Assembly: GCA_040143965.1 (NCBI GenBank)
Contig: JASJQH010006938.1
Span: 1-35,776, forward strand
Reading direction: 5' to 3'
Source: Basidiobolus ranarum
Lineage: Eukaryota > Basidiobolomycota > Basidiobolomycetes > Basidiobolales
Length of the DNA stretch: 35,776 nt
Shown: in pieces, positions 1 through 10,178 of the stretch
Position numbering within the stretch: position 1 is the first letter of the stretch
How the letters are laid out: each line of letters opens with the position of its first letter
Made by a program: the position numbers and the translations under genes
The notes under the pieces: model-generated
What the model saw: the letters and a program-made list of their open reading frames with translations, nothing else
Told to the model about the DNA's origin: nothing
The model's database searches: none

Positions 1-230
1 CAAACTAACATGTAGAATGTGCCAAAAAGGGTGCCAGGAACATGTGTGCAAAGTGTGGGGGTTCTGGAACAAGTTTGAATGTCTATACATCTGAGAACTT
101 ATAAGTTGGTAAAAATATTCCAAGTAAATTCCAATTGAGAATAAGTGATAATATCTTAGTGAATTATAAGATAACTACGTACTAAGCTATATATGACTAT
201 GCGGATGTGTAGGCAATGCTAATTTAAACA
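1..230 (-). mobile_element. LTR copy of a copia-type element, cut by the window edge
   Basis: This stretch matches the inner part and the end of the LTR at 1598-1927, in the same order and with many scattered differences. On the minus strand it starts at 230 with TGTTTAAATTAGC, the counterpart of TGTTGAAATTAGC in the other copies. About 115 bases of the LTR lie outside the window. It could be a solo LTR, or the second LTR of a short remnant that includes 231-1597. It is an old, diverged copy. The minus orientation is inferred from the RNase H-like fragment at 1928-2200. Confidence 0.75.
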
Positions 231-1597
231 ATATGTGTAATACAATTTGAAGATAAGTTTTAGAAGATTAGTTCTTTTTCATATTTGGTGGTTGTTACAC
301 TAGCTTGCCATATGGTTGGGAGCATGGATTCACTTGACTCTGACAGTGTTGCTCTTTTGGACTATATAGGGATCAATTGATTATACTTACAAATATTGGT
401 AATATTTGAAGAAAACAAGCCTATGAAAGGATTTCATTTGTATTGAAATGACTGGGGTATAAGTTCAAATAAAGCTAACTGGATAGAATGTGCCTCCACA
501 TGTTACAATTTATTGATCAAGGTTGTATACAATACTTCTATTGCTATTTAGGGCTGGTTTTCCACAGTTAAAATATGTTAGGAAATCTTCTCTAGCCAAT
601 TAAGATAATGCCATTTTTGCATACTATATAGAGTGAGAATACCATTCTAGTTGTAGAAGATATACCAAATTAGACTCAATTTTGTGAGTGAATGGAACAA
701 ATTTTATCCACTATGACAGTAAGCAGGATCATACATATATGTGTAAGATGTATTGGCATTTAAGATGAGAAATTATTGCTGGTGGCACTATGATAGTGGA
801 ATTAAAGGACCTTCCTATCCATATGAAAGTTAAGCTGTCCCCTCCATGTTTTCCTAGGATCAACTGCATATGGCTAGCACCAGTTTTTCTTAGATTGTAG
901 GGGCATCTAGCTTTCAAATTGCTGATATTGTTGCAGCTTTCAGCAACATTCAGTCAATTACAAATATTCAGTACTTGTAGCTATATTTATTTTGTTATCC
1001 CTGATGTTCCCATGTGTGACTATCACATCCAGGTAAGTGGAATGGTGTTGCAGGATCTGGTCATAATGAGGATTGAGTATGTTGTTTAGAGACAACTTGT
1101 GATACTCTATTAGTTGCTTTGTTCTTGAAAGTATATGGTGACTTATGTAGCAGAGAAGTAAATAACTCTGTTTGAGATATTTAGCAGTTTGTGTAATAAG
1201 ATATAATAGATAAGTGAGGGTAATAAGACATACTAGTTATATAGATATAGGGATTTACCTAATTAGAACACAGGGGCTATCCAGATGTTGCTTTCTACTT
1301 CTGATATATGTTGCATGACAAAAATTGATTGAGATATTGGATACAGATTGATTATGCTACATCATTCTATACATGTTATTTCATTTTTACCAAATTATAA
1401 AATGTACTTAATAATTTTTGACTTATGATGACTGGCAAACCTGACAAACTGAATTCCCAAACTGATGTTGTTATAAGCCAAATGCTTGGTGCTGTGACAG
1501 ACAAACAATTAACTCAGAATATATTTCCATACAGTGTGAAAGTTGCCTGTGGAATGTATTGCTGGCAACTTGATGCTGCAGGTGCAAGCATCAGTGT
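231..1597 (-). mobile_element. Interior between two LTR copies, eroded
   Basis: About 1.37 kb of AT-rich sequence lies between two LTRs of the same orientation. No intact reading frame is present. On the minus strand, 729-917 contains TGASHM, which faintly recalls the protease active-site region of copia polyproteins; this is weak. The spacing fits the shrunken body of a broken element, but the stretch could also be host DNA between two separate insertions. No clear primer-binding site or polypurine tract was seen. Confidence 0.35.
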
Positions 1598-1927
1598 TGT
1601 TAAAGTATTTGGGAGCCTGTTGGAAGTGGTTTGGAGAATTAGAGGAATTGGTGGTTTTCACTTATTGATTTATTGAGTAGTAAGTGGACATTTATAGTTT
1701 TGTCAAGATGTAAGCAAACTAACGTGTAGAATGTGTTAAGGAAGGTCCCAGGAACATGTGTACAAGGTTTGGGGCTTCTAGCACAAGTTTTGAAGAATCT
1801 ATATATCTGAGAACTTTTAAGTAAATTCCTCATGAGATTAATGGATAATATCTTAGTGAATTATAAGATAACTAAGTACTAAGCTATATATGACTATATA
1901 GGTGTTTAGGCAATGCTAATTTCAACA
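1598..1927 (-). mobile_element. Full-length LTR of a copia-type element
   Basis: About 330 bases. Read on the minus strand it begins TGTTGAAATTAGC at 1927 and runs to its other end at 1598 (plus-strand TGTTAAAGTATTTGGGAG), the same ends as the solo LTRs at 22972-23319 and 30407-30718. It carries the family's TATATAG-type motif near its 5' part. The bases on either side (AGTGT and CTTAC) do not match, so it is not a simple solo LTR; it more likely belongs to a larger broken element or an LTR recombination product. Confidence 0.8.
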
Positions 1928-2200
1928 CTTACTAGCGATTTTATAGAAGTTTAAAGATCCTTTTTCATCTAGCAATTTAGTTTTCTCAACAACCGGCTGA
2001 AAAAACCTTAGGAGCTTGAGTCCAGTTTTAGGATTATGTAATATACTTAAAGGAACAGCTGTGCAATGTATAGGAATATGTTTCAACAAGCCCTGTGCAT
2101 TTATTAGTAGTGATACACTTAGAGCAATACAATTAGCACCGACGCGTTCCAGGATTAATTTAATTGGCATCTGAATACTTCCTTTATTAAATGAATATAG
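1928..2200 (-). mobile_element. Remnant of the end of a copia pol gene (RNase H)
   Basis: A minus-strand frame of about 80 residues runs directly into the LTR at 1927 and stops within the first LTR bases. It has the order of motifs found at the end of Ty1/copia RNase H: PIKL, then CIALS, INAQGLLKHIPI (compare the family's SKHIDI-type stretch), and near the end TKLLDEKGSLNF (compare TKPL followed by a lysine-rich tail). Only this terminal fragment is left, so the element is broken. The position just before an LTR matches the usual gene order. The similarity was judged by eye. Confidence 0.55.
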
Positions 2201-2370
2201 TATATTATAGAAATAACATGAACGTATGGGGCTAATTGTTTGCTTGTTCTATGTACTGACTCAAAGGAAATTATCACTCAGGATCTTTAAAAGTTTATTT
2301 TGATAGAGAGATAGGGCTAAAATATAAGTAATACAGAGGAATTTTAAAGATCATCAAGTTACCCACCCAT

Positions 2371-2928
2371 TCATGGATTTCTAGTAAATTCAGGGTGGGA
2401 AAGATTGTGAAGTATAGAGGAAGGATAACTACAGGTTAAACCATTCTCCGGTTCGACGAATAGTTGCTTTACTTTACCTTCCTCAAGGATCATGGCGAAC
2501 CTTTTGGAAAAGATTTGAGTGCCTTCTTTGCTTTGTTGTTCTAATCCGATGGAACTGACAAACTCTCCTTGTGGATCAGCAAGAAAGCGTACCTTACTGT
2601 TATCAACGTTAAATGACTCCTCCCAAGCCTTGGTCACGAATGGATCGTTAACTGATATAAAAGCAAGCATGTCTACTCCATGAGAGGCCAAGTCATGCAT
2701 ATGGTCAAGATAGCATGGAATTTGGGATCTTGAGTCAAGCGGATTGAACGCACCAGGTGATCCCAAGATAAGCACCTTCTTGTAGAGTTTCAATGCATCG
2801 AATGCATTGACCTGGTTAAACGGAGAGGCCTCTCTTAAGGGGGTGTTGGGTATCTTGTCACCAATTTTTATTAATGGAGCTATAGTAGCGTAGCGACGGT
2901 TGATGGAAGGTAGAATGTGACGCAACAT
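2371..2928 (-). CDS. Peroxiredoxin-5-like protein lacking the peroxidatic Cys
   Basis: A 185-residue protein of the Prx5/AHP1/PMP20 group, normally thiol peroxidases that reduce H2O2 and organic peroxides. The chosen start gives MLRHILPSINRRYAT, a plausible mitochondrial presequence; an in-frame ATG 57 bases upstream would add 19 residues. Family landmarks are clear: SPGAF (57-61), ISVNDPFVTKAW (91-102), FLADPQGEF (115-123), KRFAMI (142-147, with the conserved Arg) and GLTCSYPSSI (163-172), which keeps the resolving Cys (C166). The active-site stretch PGAFTPxCS is PGAFNPLDS here, so the catalytic Thr is Asn62 and the peroxidatic Cys is Asp65 (codon 2734-2736). A nearby Cys72 replaces the usual Gly of the following PG motif. 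The frame is intact, so this looks like a maintained pseudo-enzyme or one with another role. Single exon; divergent from the tyrosinase gene. Confidence 0.88.
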   Translation of the reverse strand: MLRHILPSINRRYATIAPLIKIGDKIPNTPLREASPFNQVNAFDALKLYKKVLILGSPGAFNPLDSRSQIPCYLDHMHDLASHGVDMLAFISVNDPFVTKAWEESFNVDNSKVRFLADPQGEFVSSIGLEQQSKEGTQIFSKRFAMILEEGKVKQLFVEPENGLTCSYPSSILHNLSHPEFTRNP

Positions 2929-3763
2929 AATTGAGATCTTGAGTCTCTTCCAGAGGTGACGCTGGTATTTAACTTGGATGCACACACTATGGTCTTACCC
3001 GTGATCAGTGACTGTTAAATGATAATTGTTACGTATCCAATGAATCTCATCAATGGTCAATGAAAATGAACCTATGCAGTAGAGATGATTCTTTAGTATA
3101 AATAATGGTTTAACAGCGCCATAGGAACAAATAATCCCTTCTGGCACAATAGGTCAGATGAATCAAGGAGAGGGGGTCAAGGGTGTCACAGTGAGATAAT
3201 TAAATGTAGGAATGGAAATGAGAATGGAAATGGAATTATAAATAAGGAAGCATCATCTTGGTTAAATCACCACCTAATTGTGCGTTTAATTTGTTGATTA
3301 AGTTGAGCGTAGTCGGAATAAATCGCGCATAATGGATAAAATGTCACTTGACACTCTTCCAATCCCAAGTAAAATCAATGCAGGATAAGTGATAAAATGA
3401 AAGTTTGTATTTCCAATTAAACTTCTGACCTATCGCTCTTGTCCAACCTTCAAAGTCTCCTAAGCATCTTGGGCAATAATTGTGTCCCTATCTGGTGGAA
3501 ATTGTTGACAATGTACCTATATCTCTATTTTTAGCGCATCTACAGCAAAAATAACTCTCCACAAGCATCATGCAGTACACAGTAATTAGCTCAATCTCGA
3601 TTCCAGTCAACTCAAATTTATCTCATCAACAGTAATGTGGGGGTGTTCGGGAGAGAGAGTCAAAGTGAATGTGGAAAATCATTACAAGTCCAATAAACCA
3701 GTTTGAAATTAATACTGCAGGCTACCATTTTGAAGTACAAACTGAGAATGGCGAACAGTGAAA
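2929..3763. other. Intergenic region between divergent genes
   Basis: Roughly 0.85 kb between the peroxiredoxin-like gene and the tyrosinase gene. It should hold both promoters. No RNA gene or repeat was recognised. Near the tyrosinase side it ends in a TATA box (listed separately); no clear TATA was found on the peroxiredoxin side. Confidence 0.6.
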
Positions 3764-3773
3764 TATATAAAAG
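3764..3773 (+). promoter_or_regulatory. TATA box of the tyrosinase gene
   Basis: TATATAAAAG, 55 bases before the ATG at 3828. Spacing fits a short 5' leader. Confidence 0.6.
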
Positions 3774-3827
3774 ATACGATTGCTTCTAGATGTCAGATAT
3801 ACTTTTAATTCTACTTCCTCTCTTATC

Positions 3828-5149
3828 ATGAAATCTACCGTCTACGCCCTGGTTTTGGCGTTCGCTTCTTTGAGTACAACCTTTGCTCAGTGCAGTACAA
3901 CCATTGTTCGTAAAGAGATTCGCCAGATAACGAACTCTGAAAGGACTGCTTTCATTAATGCAGTAAACGCTATCAAGAAGAGCGGTAGATATGATGAGCT
4001 GGTTTCTATTCACTTGAACTATGTACCGTATGCCCACTCTACTCCCGCCTTTTTCCCTTGGCATCGAAACTTCATCAAAACCTTTGAGCTGGCTTTACAG
4101 AAAGTCAATCCCAAAGTGACCTTGCCATATTGGGTAAGAGATGTTGGATAGTAATCGCATGAACCATTGATATTAATAATATTTGATATTTAAGGATTGG
4201 ACTCTTGACTCTCAGGCACCAGAGAAAAGTCCAATATGGACATGGTTCGGTGGAAATGGTAGAAAGAAAGATGGCTGTCTTATTACTGGACCATTTGCCA
4301 ATTGGAAGACTTCGAAGCCTGATTCTCACTGTCTACAGAGAGTGTGGGATTCTGGAAATAAAATCTCCGCTTTTTATTCACCTGAATCCATTAATTACTA
4401 CGTCAGTACTTCCAGTGGCTTTGGTGCACTAAGAAACAACATCGAGTTGGGTCCACATGCTACAGTACACAATAGTATTGGTGGGGACTTTCAGTATATG
4501 ACCAGTGCCAATGAGTATGTAACCATTACAAATCACTCACTTTGCTCACATTCTGACCGTTTTTACTTCATTTAGTCCCATCTTTTTCCTTCACCATGCA
4601 TACATCGACAAGATCTGGGCCGATTGGCAGAAATCCCATCCTCAGAAATCCAACGATTATAGTGGAACGAACTTAGTTGGTGGTCGTAAAGCGAACATAA
4701 GCGACATCATAACCCCTTTCCAAATACCCGTACGTCAGGTGTTAAATATCAACACCCTTTGCTACAGTTACTCAAATAGCCCCAGTGCTACTATCCAGCA
4801 GAATGGTAGAAAGAGATCTATGCCACATAATACCCAAGTGTCCCGTATCACCAAGAATGAATCCCTTCTAAAAAAGATCGCCTCTTGTCCTCGACCAGAT
4901 TATGCGTCACTCTTGGGTCTGCCATCGTCGACCGATAGGCGTTCACAATTAACCAAGCTTCGTCCACCCATAGGGGTGAGTCCTCGCTTCAGTGAAATGA
5001 TGAAATACGATCTCCATAAAGTTCGTCAATTGGAACTCGATAACGCACTCTATATTAAGAGTCTTAACGAAAAAGGATACGTCTCTAAGGTTTCCTTGAA
5101 GAACATTCTCTCAGGAGTTGCAGATATCGACCTTAAGATTACCATTTAA
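3828..5149 (+). CDS. Secreted tyrosinase, three exons
   Basis: Type-3 copper enzyme that oxidises monophenols or catechols to quinones, as in melanin formation. Exons are 3828-4133, 4195-4514 and 4576-5149; both introns are 61 bases. Joined, they give 399 residues. Residues 1-20 form a signal peptide ending in TTFA. The CuA site is H62, H70 and H79 (in YAHSTPAFFPWHRNF). The first junction restores PYWDWTLDSQ, a hallmark of the family. CuB is H190 and H194 (HATVHNSIGGDF) plus H216 in DPIFFLHHAYIDKIWADW; the Asp of DPIFF is created by the second splice. All six copper His are present. After the domain comes the usual LCYSY stretch and a basic C-terminal part of about 120 residues without a membrane anchor. 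It is intact and probably extracellular. Its physiological substrate cannot be read from the sequence. Confidence 0.94.
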
Positions 5150-5452
5150 CTTCAATTATACTCTCTATTCATATGTTGATCGATGAATGCAAGGTTCGTT
5201 CTGTGTTCTTGATGATATTTTGATTTTTTTTCTCGGCATTTCCCTTCATTCCTCTTTTGTTACTTCAAACCTGATACCCCTGCCTGATCTGATATACTTG
5301 TGTTCAGCCAATTTTCTTGTCTCTCGATTCTTTATACCGTCGAATCTAATAACAATTGACAATAATAATCATTTATGAAAAATCTCCCCCTCTTTTGATT
5401 CAGATGCACGTGGAAAAACAGTGAGGAAGTGATAAAATATAATGAGTCCAAG
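5150..5452. other. 3' region between convergent genes
   Basis: About 300 bases after the tyrosinase stop, AT- and T-rich. It should hold the tyrosinase 3' end. No gene seen. Confidence 0.5.
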
Positions 5453-5542
5453 GAATATATTGAAATGAAGATGCATTGAACTGGATTGAATGGAATGGAA
5501 TATATTGGAATGAAGATGCATTGAATTGGATTAAATGGAATG
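5453..5542. repeat. Two tandem copies of a 45-base unit
   Basis: 5453-5497 and 5498-5542 are head-to-tail copies, each starting GAATATATTG and ending TGGAATG, with four mismatches. Shorter GGAATG and TGAAATG words recur inside. It lies between the convergent tyrosinase and MFS genes, about 65 bases past the MFS stop, so it may be part of the MFS 3' UTR. Confidence 0.85.
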
Positions 5543-5606
5543 GAATTGAAACATGGCTTGAAGAATGTAAAATCCCCAAGTAGAATGAAGATTGCTATTT
5601 GTTCAT

Positions 5607-7211
5607 TTACAAAATTTTCTCTTGAAAATCTCTCCAATCCTTGGAAAGATCTTCTTTTTCTTGCAGAATCCGATGATTTTCTCTCTTGAATCGAATTCGA
5701 AGTATTAGGGATATTATCACAGTCAAACTGAGTAAGCATATGAAAATAATATGACTTGAGGTATATCGTGGAGCTTCTTCTGCTCTAAAGAATTGCCCTC
5801 CAACGGCGCCACCGATGTTCCCAAATGCTGATACTAACGCAGTACCAGTTGCTACCTTGGTAGATCCTCTTGTGTTGTTAGATATCCAAGCAAAGCAGAG
5901 TGGCATACAGACATATAAGCAAATTGCGATGAAGACAAGGCATCCGTATAGCACCCATGCTCCGTTTAACTTGATTAAAAGGATGAATCCTATGATACAA
6001 CCTATGGCGCAGATGATGATGTAAATTCCACGTTGCATCACTCTATCCGAGTGCCATGTAATTATCAGTGTACTGAAGAATGCAACAACATAGGGTGGTG
6101 TTGAGAGTAGTTGCGCTGTCACATTCGTAAATCCAAGTGAGGAAATGATCGTTGGTAGGAGCATTGATAAGGTGACAGATGGTGTCAATACAGTGAAATA
6201 AAGTATCTGATAGAGTATAACGTTTACATCGGTAAATGCAGCAAGAAATTGGCTTCGTTCAAATTTGGTATCGGTTGCGATGGTCCCTTCTAACTCTAAA
6301 CGTTTAACGGCAACTGCCCTCTCCTCTTCTGTCAACCATGTGGCAGTTTGTGGAAAATCAGGCAAGAGGAAGCTGTATAAAGAAAAGATGGGTCAGCATT
6401 GCGATTAAAACCGAGATGAAAGAATAAACTTACAAAGTAAGAATACCAAAAAAGATGGAAGGAATACCCTCAATGAGGAAAATCCACTGCCAGGCGGATA
6501 GTCCTAAATTATTATGCATATGACTAATGGCATATGCCAAAATCCCGCTAAACCCGCTAGCAAGTAAAGAAGTGGCGAAAAGAAACCCAATTCTGGTAGC
6601 TTGCTCTTTTCTCGTATACCAAAAAGAGAAATAATATATAACACCAGGGAAGAAACTATTGTTGAAATTTAGTCACAGAATTCAAGAAGAGATAGAAGAA
6701 TTTGCTTTGCATTACCCTGCTTCTGCTATTCCCAAAAAGAACCGAACAGACATTAGACCAGCAAAGTTGTGAACAGCAGCTCCACAGCTGGAAATAATAC
6801 CCCAACTGATCATTATTCTGCTAATCCAACGAGAAGGTCGAGCCCGCTTCAGAAAATTGTTCGAAGGGATCTCGAAAATGATATAGCCTATAGTGAAAAG
6901 CTCTAGTTGAAAACTTCAAGAAAATCAACAGAACTAAGCCTACCAAAAAAGAAAACGGAAAGGCACCAGCCAAATTGTCCAGACTTCAAGTCCAAGTCTT
7001 TCTCCAAGTTGTATAAACGTGCATTTCCTAAATAACAACGGAGTATAAATACAAAGAACAGTTTTCTCAATTCCAATAGAGAGGTACCTAAGTTTATACG
7101 GTCAAGAATTGAAAGGGTATAAAGAATTAAAATGAGAGGCAGTATACGGATATCATACTTTCTCACTATCTTCCTCTCGGTCTCGCTATCCCAGAAATGC
7201 CCTTTAGACAT
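5607..7211 (-). CDS. MFS transporter, allantoate permease (Dal5-like) family
   Basis: A proton-coupled importer of the anion:cation symporter group, which moves vitamins, allantoate and other small organic anions across the plasma membrane. Five exons read leftward: 7211-7088, 7027-6944, 6887-6716, 6655-6434 and 6372-5607; introns are 56 to 61 bases. The joined protein has 455 residues, slightly short for the family. Landmarks in order: LYTLSILDRINLGNARL (helix 1 and the LDR-N-G motif), GYIIFEIPSNNFLKRARPSRW, SWGIISSCGA, RFFLGIAEAGFFPGVIYY, WQWIFLIEGIPSIFFG, LLPDFPQTATWLTEEERAVAV, then the second six helices ending near 5650. The start at 7211 is preferred because a TATATATA box lies about 40 bases upstream and because a longer N-terminus would add an unusual extra hydrophobic segment. 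Substrate unknown. Convergent with tyrosinase. Confidence 0.92.
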
Positions 7212-7246
7212 GTTTATGAGAGTTCTGAAAATGACAATGGGAGGCA

Positions 7247-7256
7247 CTATATATAA
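7247..7256 (-). promoter_or_regulatory. TATA box of the MFS gene
   Basis: Minus-strand TTATATATAG, about 40 bases upstream of the chosen ATG at 7211. It supports that start over ATG codons further upstream. Confidence 0.55.
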
Positions 7257-8105
7257 CACCATAAAGCTACCTATCAAAGTTAAATTTCCAATATTTCCAA
7301 ATCGAGTGCTCTGACTCATTTCCAAGAGTAACAATAAGGTATAATATAAATATGAATGGCAAGCCTCAAGGCTTAGGCACCGGATAGTCAAAATCTTCAA
7401 CGGCTTTAATTCGCTTAATGGGGAATCACCAAAGATAGAACTGTTCGTATAGATTTAAAGATACGACAAGTTTGTGCAATCTCCATCACCTTAAAAGCTA
7501 ATCTCAATAGCAGAGTTAAAGTGCAACTCATTCCTATACTCATACTATGGTCTCTGGATTTTAGGTGGCGTTTTGGCGATAGTTAGTCTTTTCGCGGTCT
7601 GTTATTTCAGATTTGAATCTTCTTTTGACATCGGCCATACATATAAATCCAGCTTTGTGTTTCGGTAAACTATACGTGCATCCATTTCCAGCCTATGATT
7701 GTTCTATACATATTGGTTCCTTTTATAGACCAGCAACGATTTTTACATCCGTACACACCACCAATCCTTGCGGAATAGCGATAATGCTCAGAAATACTGG
7801 TTAATGTGAAACCTTGAGCAACACCATTATGCTGATATCATTACCAAAGGAAAACCAGAGCTGGATGAAAAGGATGTTTAGAAAGCAATACTGAAGCGGT
7901 CATTAAAAATAGAAGCCACTCCACTCACGCAGTCCATGAACGGCATTATCATACTTCGGCCTGCATTAGCCTAGCCAATCCCTGAGGATATATTAATTTT
8001 ATCTCAAGTCACAACTGTCAAGTGACACTAGCATGAAACCAAAATACAGTAAATCTGAGGGTTAAAGGTATTGAAGGTAATTTTAACTAAGAGGTAATCA
8101 GTTGC
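7257..8105. other. Intergenic region, nothing recognised
   Basis: About 0.85 kb from the MFS promoter to the 3' end of the zinc-finger gene. Only short, unconvincing reading frames occur. No repeat or RNA gene seen. Confidence 0.5.
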
Positions 8106-8699
8106 TTAACCAGCAGTCTGATGGATTTTCGAGTGGCGTCGTAAGTTAGACAACACCGAGAACCTCTTCCGACACCCCATTGCTTGACACGAATATGGCT
8201 TCTCGCCCGTATGAGAGAACATATGAGTTTTTAGAGAGCTGGGCCGTTTGAATTTTTTATCACATAAAGTGCACTTGTACCGCTTGTGATCATCTATATT
8301 GGCCTCCTTATAATCAGTAAAATCTACTTGCACCATTTTACTCACCATGGCCGGCTTCGATGCTCCTTGTGTGATAGCGTTTACAGAGCGCTCGCCTTGT
8401 GCTCTGATAATGCCTGGGTTCGACTCCGAGTCATAAAAATTCAAAAACTCCGAACCTTTGATTTGATGAAGAGAGATTCCATAATCTTTGATTCTTCGTG
8501 CTTCTGATTCGTCATGTAATCTCTGGCTGAGTATTGGCGGTAGAAATTAAGAAGAGAGGGTTTTGTAGTATTAGGCGGGATCAAGAGAATAATAGAAATT
8601 GATTGGGTGTTTAGCCCACCTTTCTTGCCCTATAGGATTGGTAGAATCTTCATCAGATAAATTTAAGATTGTATGGGGTTGTGTTGGTGTTTTGATCAT
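8106..8699 (-). CDS. Two-finger C2H2 zinc-finger protein
   Basis: A probable sequence-specific DNA-binding regulator acting in the nucleus. Exons 8699-8620 and 8526-8106 join in phase to 166 residues; the intron is 93 bases. The C-terminal 57 residues hold two adjacent C2H2 fingers: C112, C115, H128, H132 (YKCTLCDKKFKRPSSLKTH), a TGEKPY linker, then C140, C145, H158, H162 with the FSVLSNLRRH helix. The RPSSLKTH and FSVxSNLRRH helices resemble a known fungal two-finger type, with fingers close to the C-terminus. Residues 1-105 are polar and acidic with no domain recognised. The frame stays open for about 66 bases upstream of the chosen ATG to a possible acceptor (CTAAAAATTAG), so another 5' exon is possible. 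Confidence 0.82.
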
Positions 8700-9339
8700 C
8701 CTCAGTTGGGAAGACGTTGCATACGTGGCTTTGATTTGAAGCGCATGAAAATCGTCCTTGTTAGCCTAATTTTTAGTAGAATACATTTCAAGTTAGAGAA
8801 GTAAAAGGAAGAGCTCTCACGACTGCTACAGAGATAAAGAATCTCCACTAAGAATATCATCTCTCCTAAGAATACAAAATATCATACCAGGGAAGAGATT
8901 AGTTTGGAATGCTCTTTCTGTGGATTTTCAAATAGAATCGAGTCAACCGAAACATATTTGGGAAATTCATTATCGTCTAACGGAATGGACATTGCATTCG
9001 AATGGCTCGAAAGATGTACTTTTCACAGATACTGCCTGTCTAAAGAAAAATGTAAAGTTGATTGCATGAAAATACCCCTAGTGAAAATAACCGTGACAGA
9101 AGCCAGAGTTTATTTAAGTAGTGGCAGTTGCTAAATATGTGATATGTATATTAAGTAATTAATTTCAACGTTGATATATATATATATAAGAGTTAGAGAT
9201 AAAAACCTGTTGGCCATCACTCTCGTACGTCTCGTTATTTATAGTGATATGGTATATGTAAGTGGATCAATCTTGTTACTTCCTTCTAAATAGTATAAAT
9301 GCTAAACAGAATACATACAGTTCGTTTAAATTACATTGA

Positions 9340-9351
9340 TTAGGGTTAGGG
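9340..9351 (+). repeat. Interstitial (TTAGGG)2 telomere-like site
   Basis: Two perfect TTAGGG units. Short sites of this kind can bind TRF/Tbf1/Teb1-type Myb proteins in fungal promoters. It lies about 640 bases upstream of the zinc-finger gene and 840 bases upstream of the aldolase gene. Confidence 0.7.
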
Positions 9352-9670
9352 CTAAATGGATCGATTTGTGTAAGGTGATTGGTTATGTCTTCGAAGAGCC
9401 ACTTCGGATGCACAGCTACTCACAAGGAGTTGAACAACTAAACCTATTTTAGTTGTTATGTTAAATGACAACGCAGATCTCACTTTGGATATAGCTCTTA
9501 CTTGGTCTATAGAAAGCAGAAGAAGCATGTAGATTGTTTCTGATTTCCGAGGACGGTGTAACACTAGACATTCATCGAATCATTGATCATATGCCTTTAC
9601 TTTCGAGCGGTTTCAGGTTAGCATCATTGGTTTCAGATTCGCCCCAAAAGAAAGTGGAGTGTATTTATCT

Positions 9671-9699
9671 AAACCCTAAGTCCCAAGCCCTAAATCCCG
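9671..9699 (+). repeat. Degenerate CCCTAA-type cluster (telobox-like)
   Basis: AAACCCTAA at 9671-9679, followed within 20 bases by GCCCTAAATCCC. The words are CCCTAA-like but not a clean array. Could be regulatory, an old telomere-type scar, or chance. Confidence 0.4.
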
Positions 9700-10104
9700 A
9701 ATTTCGAATTACTGCCAACATCATCATTGTTAACAGCAACCGTTTACTCTCAAGATTACAGGTCAAGGTTGGTTAAGGTCCAAAGGTACTACGTAAAATG
9801 CCTACAAAATATGGGGTTATGCGCCGTGGGAAATACCGGGTTGCTTCGTCACCTTGATCGATTAGTGATCAACTAACATTTGATCATTATTTACTCTTGT
9901 TGGTTGATGTTGACATTGTACTACTTCGAGCTACTCTCTATCCCACTTAACTGATTTACAAATTGATGTGATTACGTATCATGATGCTCTTGCTCAGTTC
10001 CATCACTAAATGCAAGTAGATAGAGTATTACTTTCTTATTACAGGGCTTACCAAATATTTAAGGGTTATCATGTTGGGGTCAGTCCTAATTCGAGTCCAC
10101 TCCG

Positions 10105-10111
10105 TATATAA
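10105..10111 (+). promoter_or_regulatory. TATA box of the aldolase gene
   Basis: TATATAA, 74 bases before the ATG, fitting a leader of roughly 40 bases for a strongly expressed gene. Confidence 0.6.
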
Positions 10112-10178
10112 TGATCCTTGCTTTCAACTCTGAACTCAAGCTACTTCACTACCACTTTTCGTTCTAATCATTATAAGC

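Larger units (their letters stand above)
8700..10104. other. Intergenic region between divergent genes, with telomere-like words
   Basis: About 1.4 kb upstream of both the zinc-finger gene and the aldolase gene. A small open frame at 8904-9134 has no recognisable domain. A short AT dinucleotide run lies at about 9175-9188, and telomere-like words at 9340 and 9671 are listed separately. No RNA gene seen. Confidence 0.5.

Noticed and set aside
1425-1676. Open frame sharing a peptide (SLLEVVWR) with the frame at 30640-30840
   Set aside because: The shared part lies inside the LTR copies, so the similarity comes from the repeat and not from a gene.
5332-5739. 135-codon minus-strand frame
   Set aside because: It is a translation of the tandem repeat and the 3' end of the MFS gene in another frame.
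7212-7400. Longer N-terminus for the MFS transporter
   Set aside because: It would place an extra hydrophobic segment before helix 1, and the TATA box lies inside it.
8417-8427. GGTTCGACTCC, a B-box match on the plus strand
   Set aside because: It lies inside the coding exon of the zinc-finger gene, the T-stem would have a mismatch, and no matching A-box arm was found.
8904-9134. 76-codon frame with several Cys
   Set aside because: No signal peptide, no recognised domain, no promoter support.
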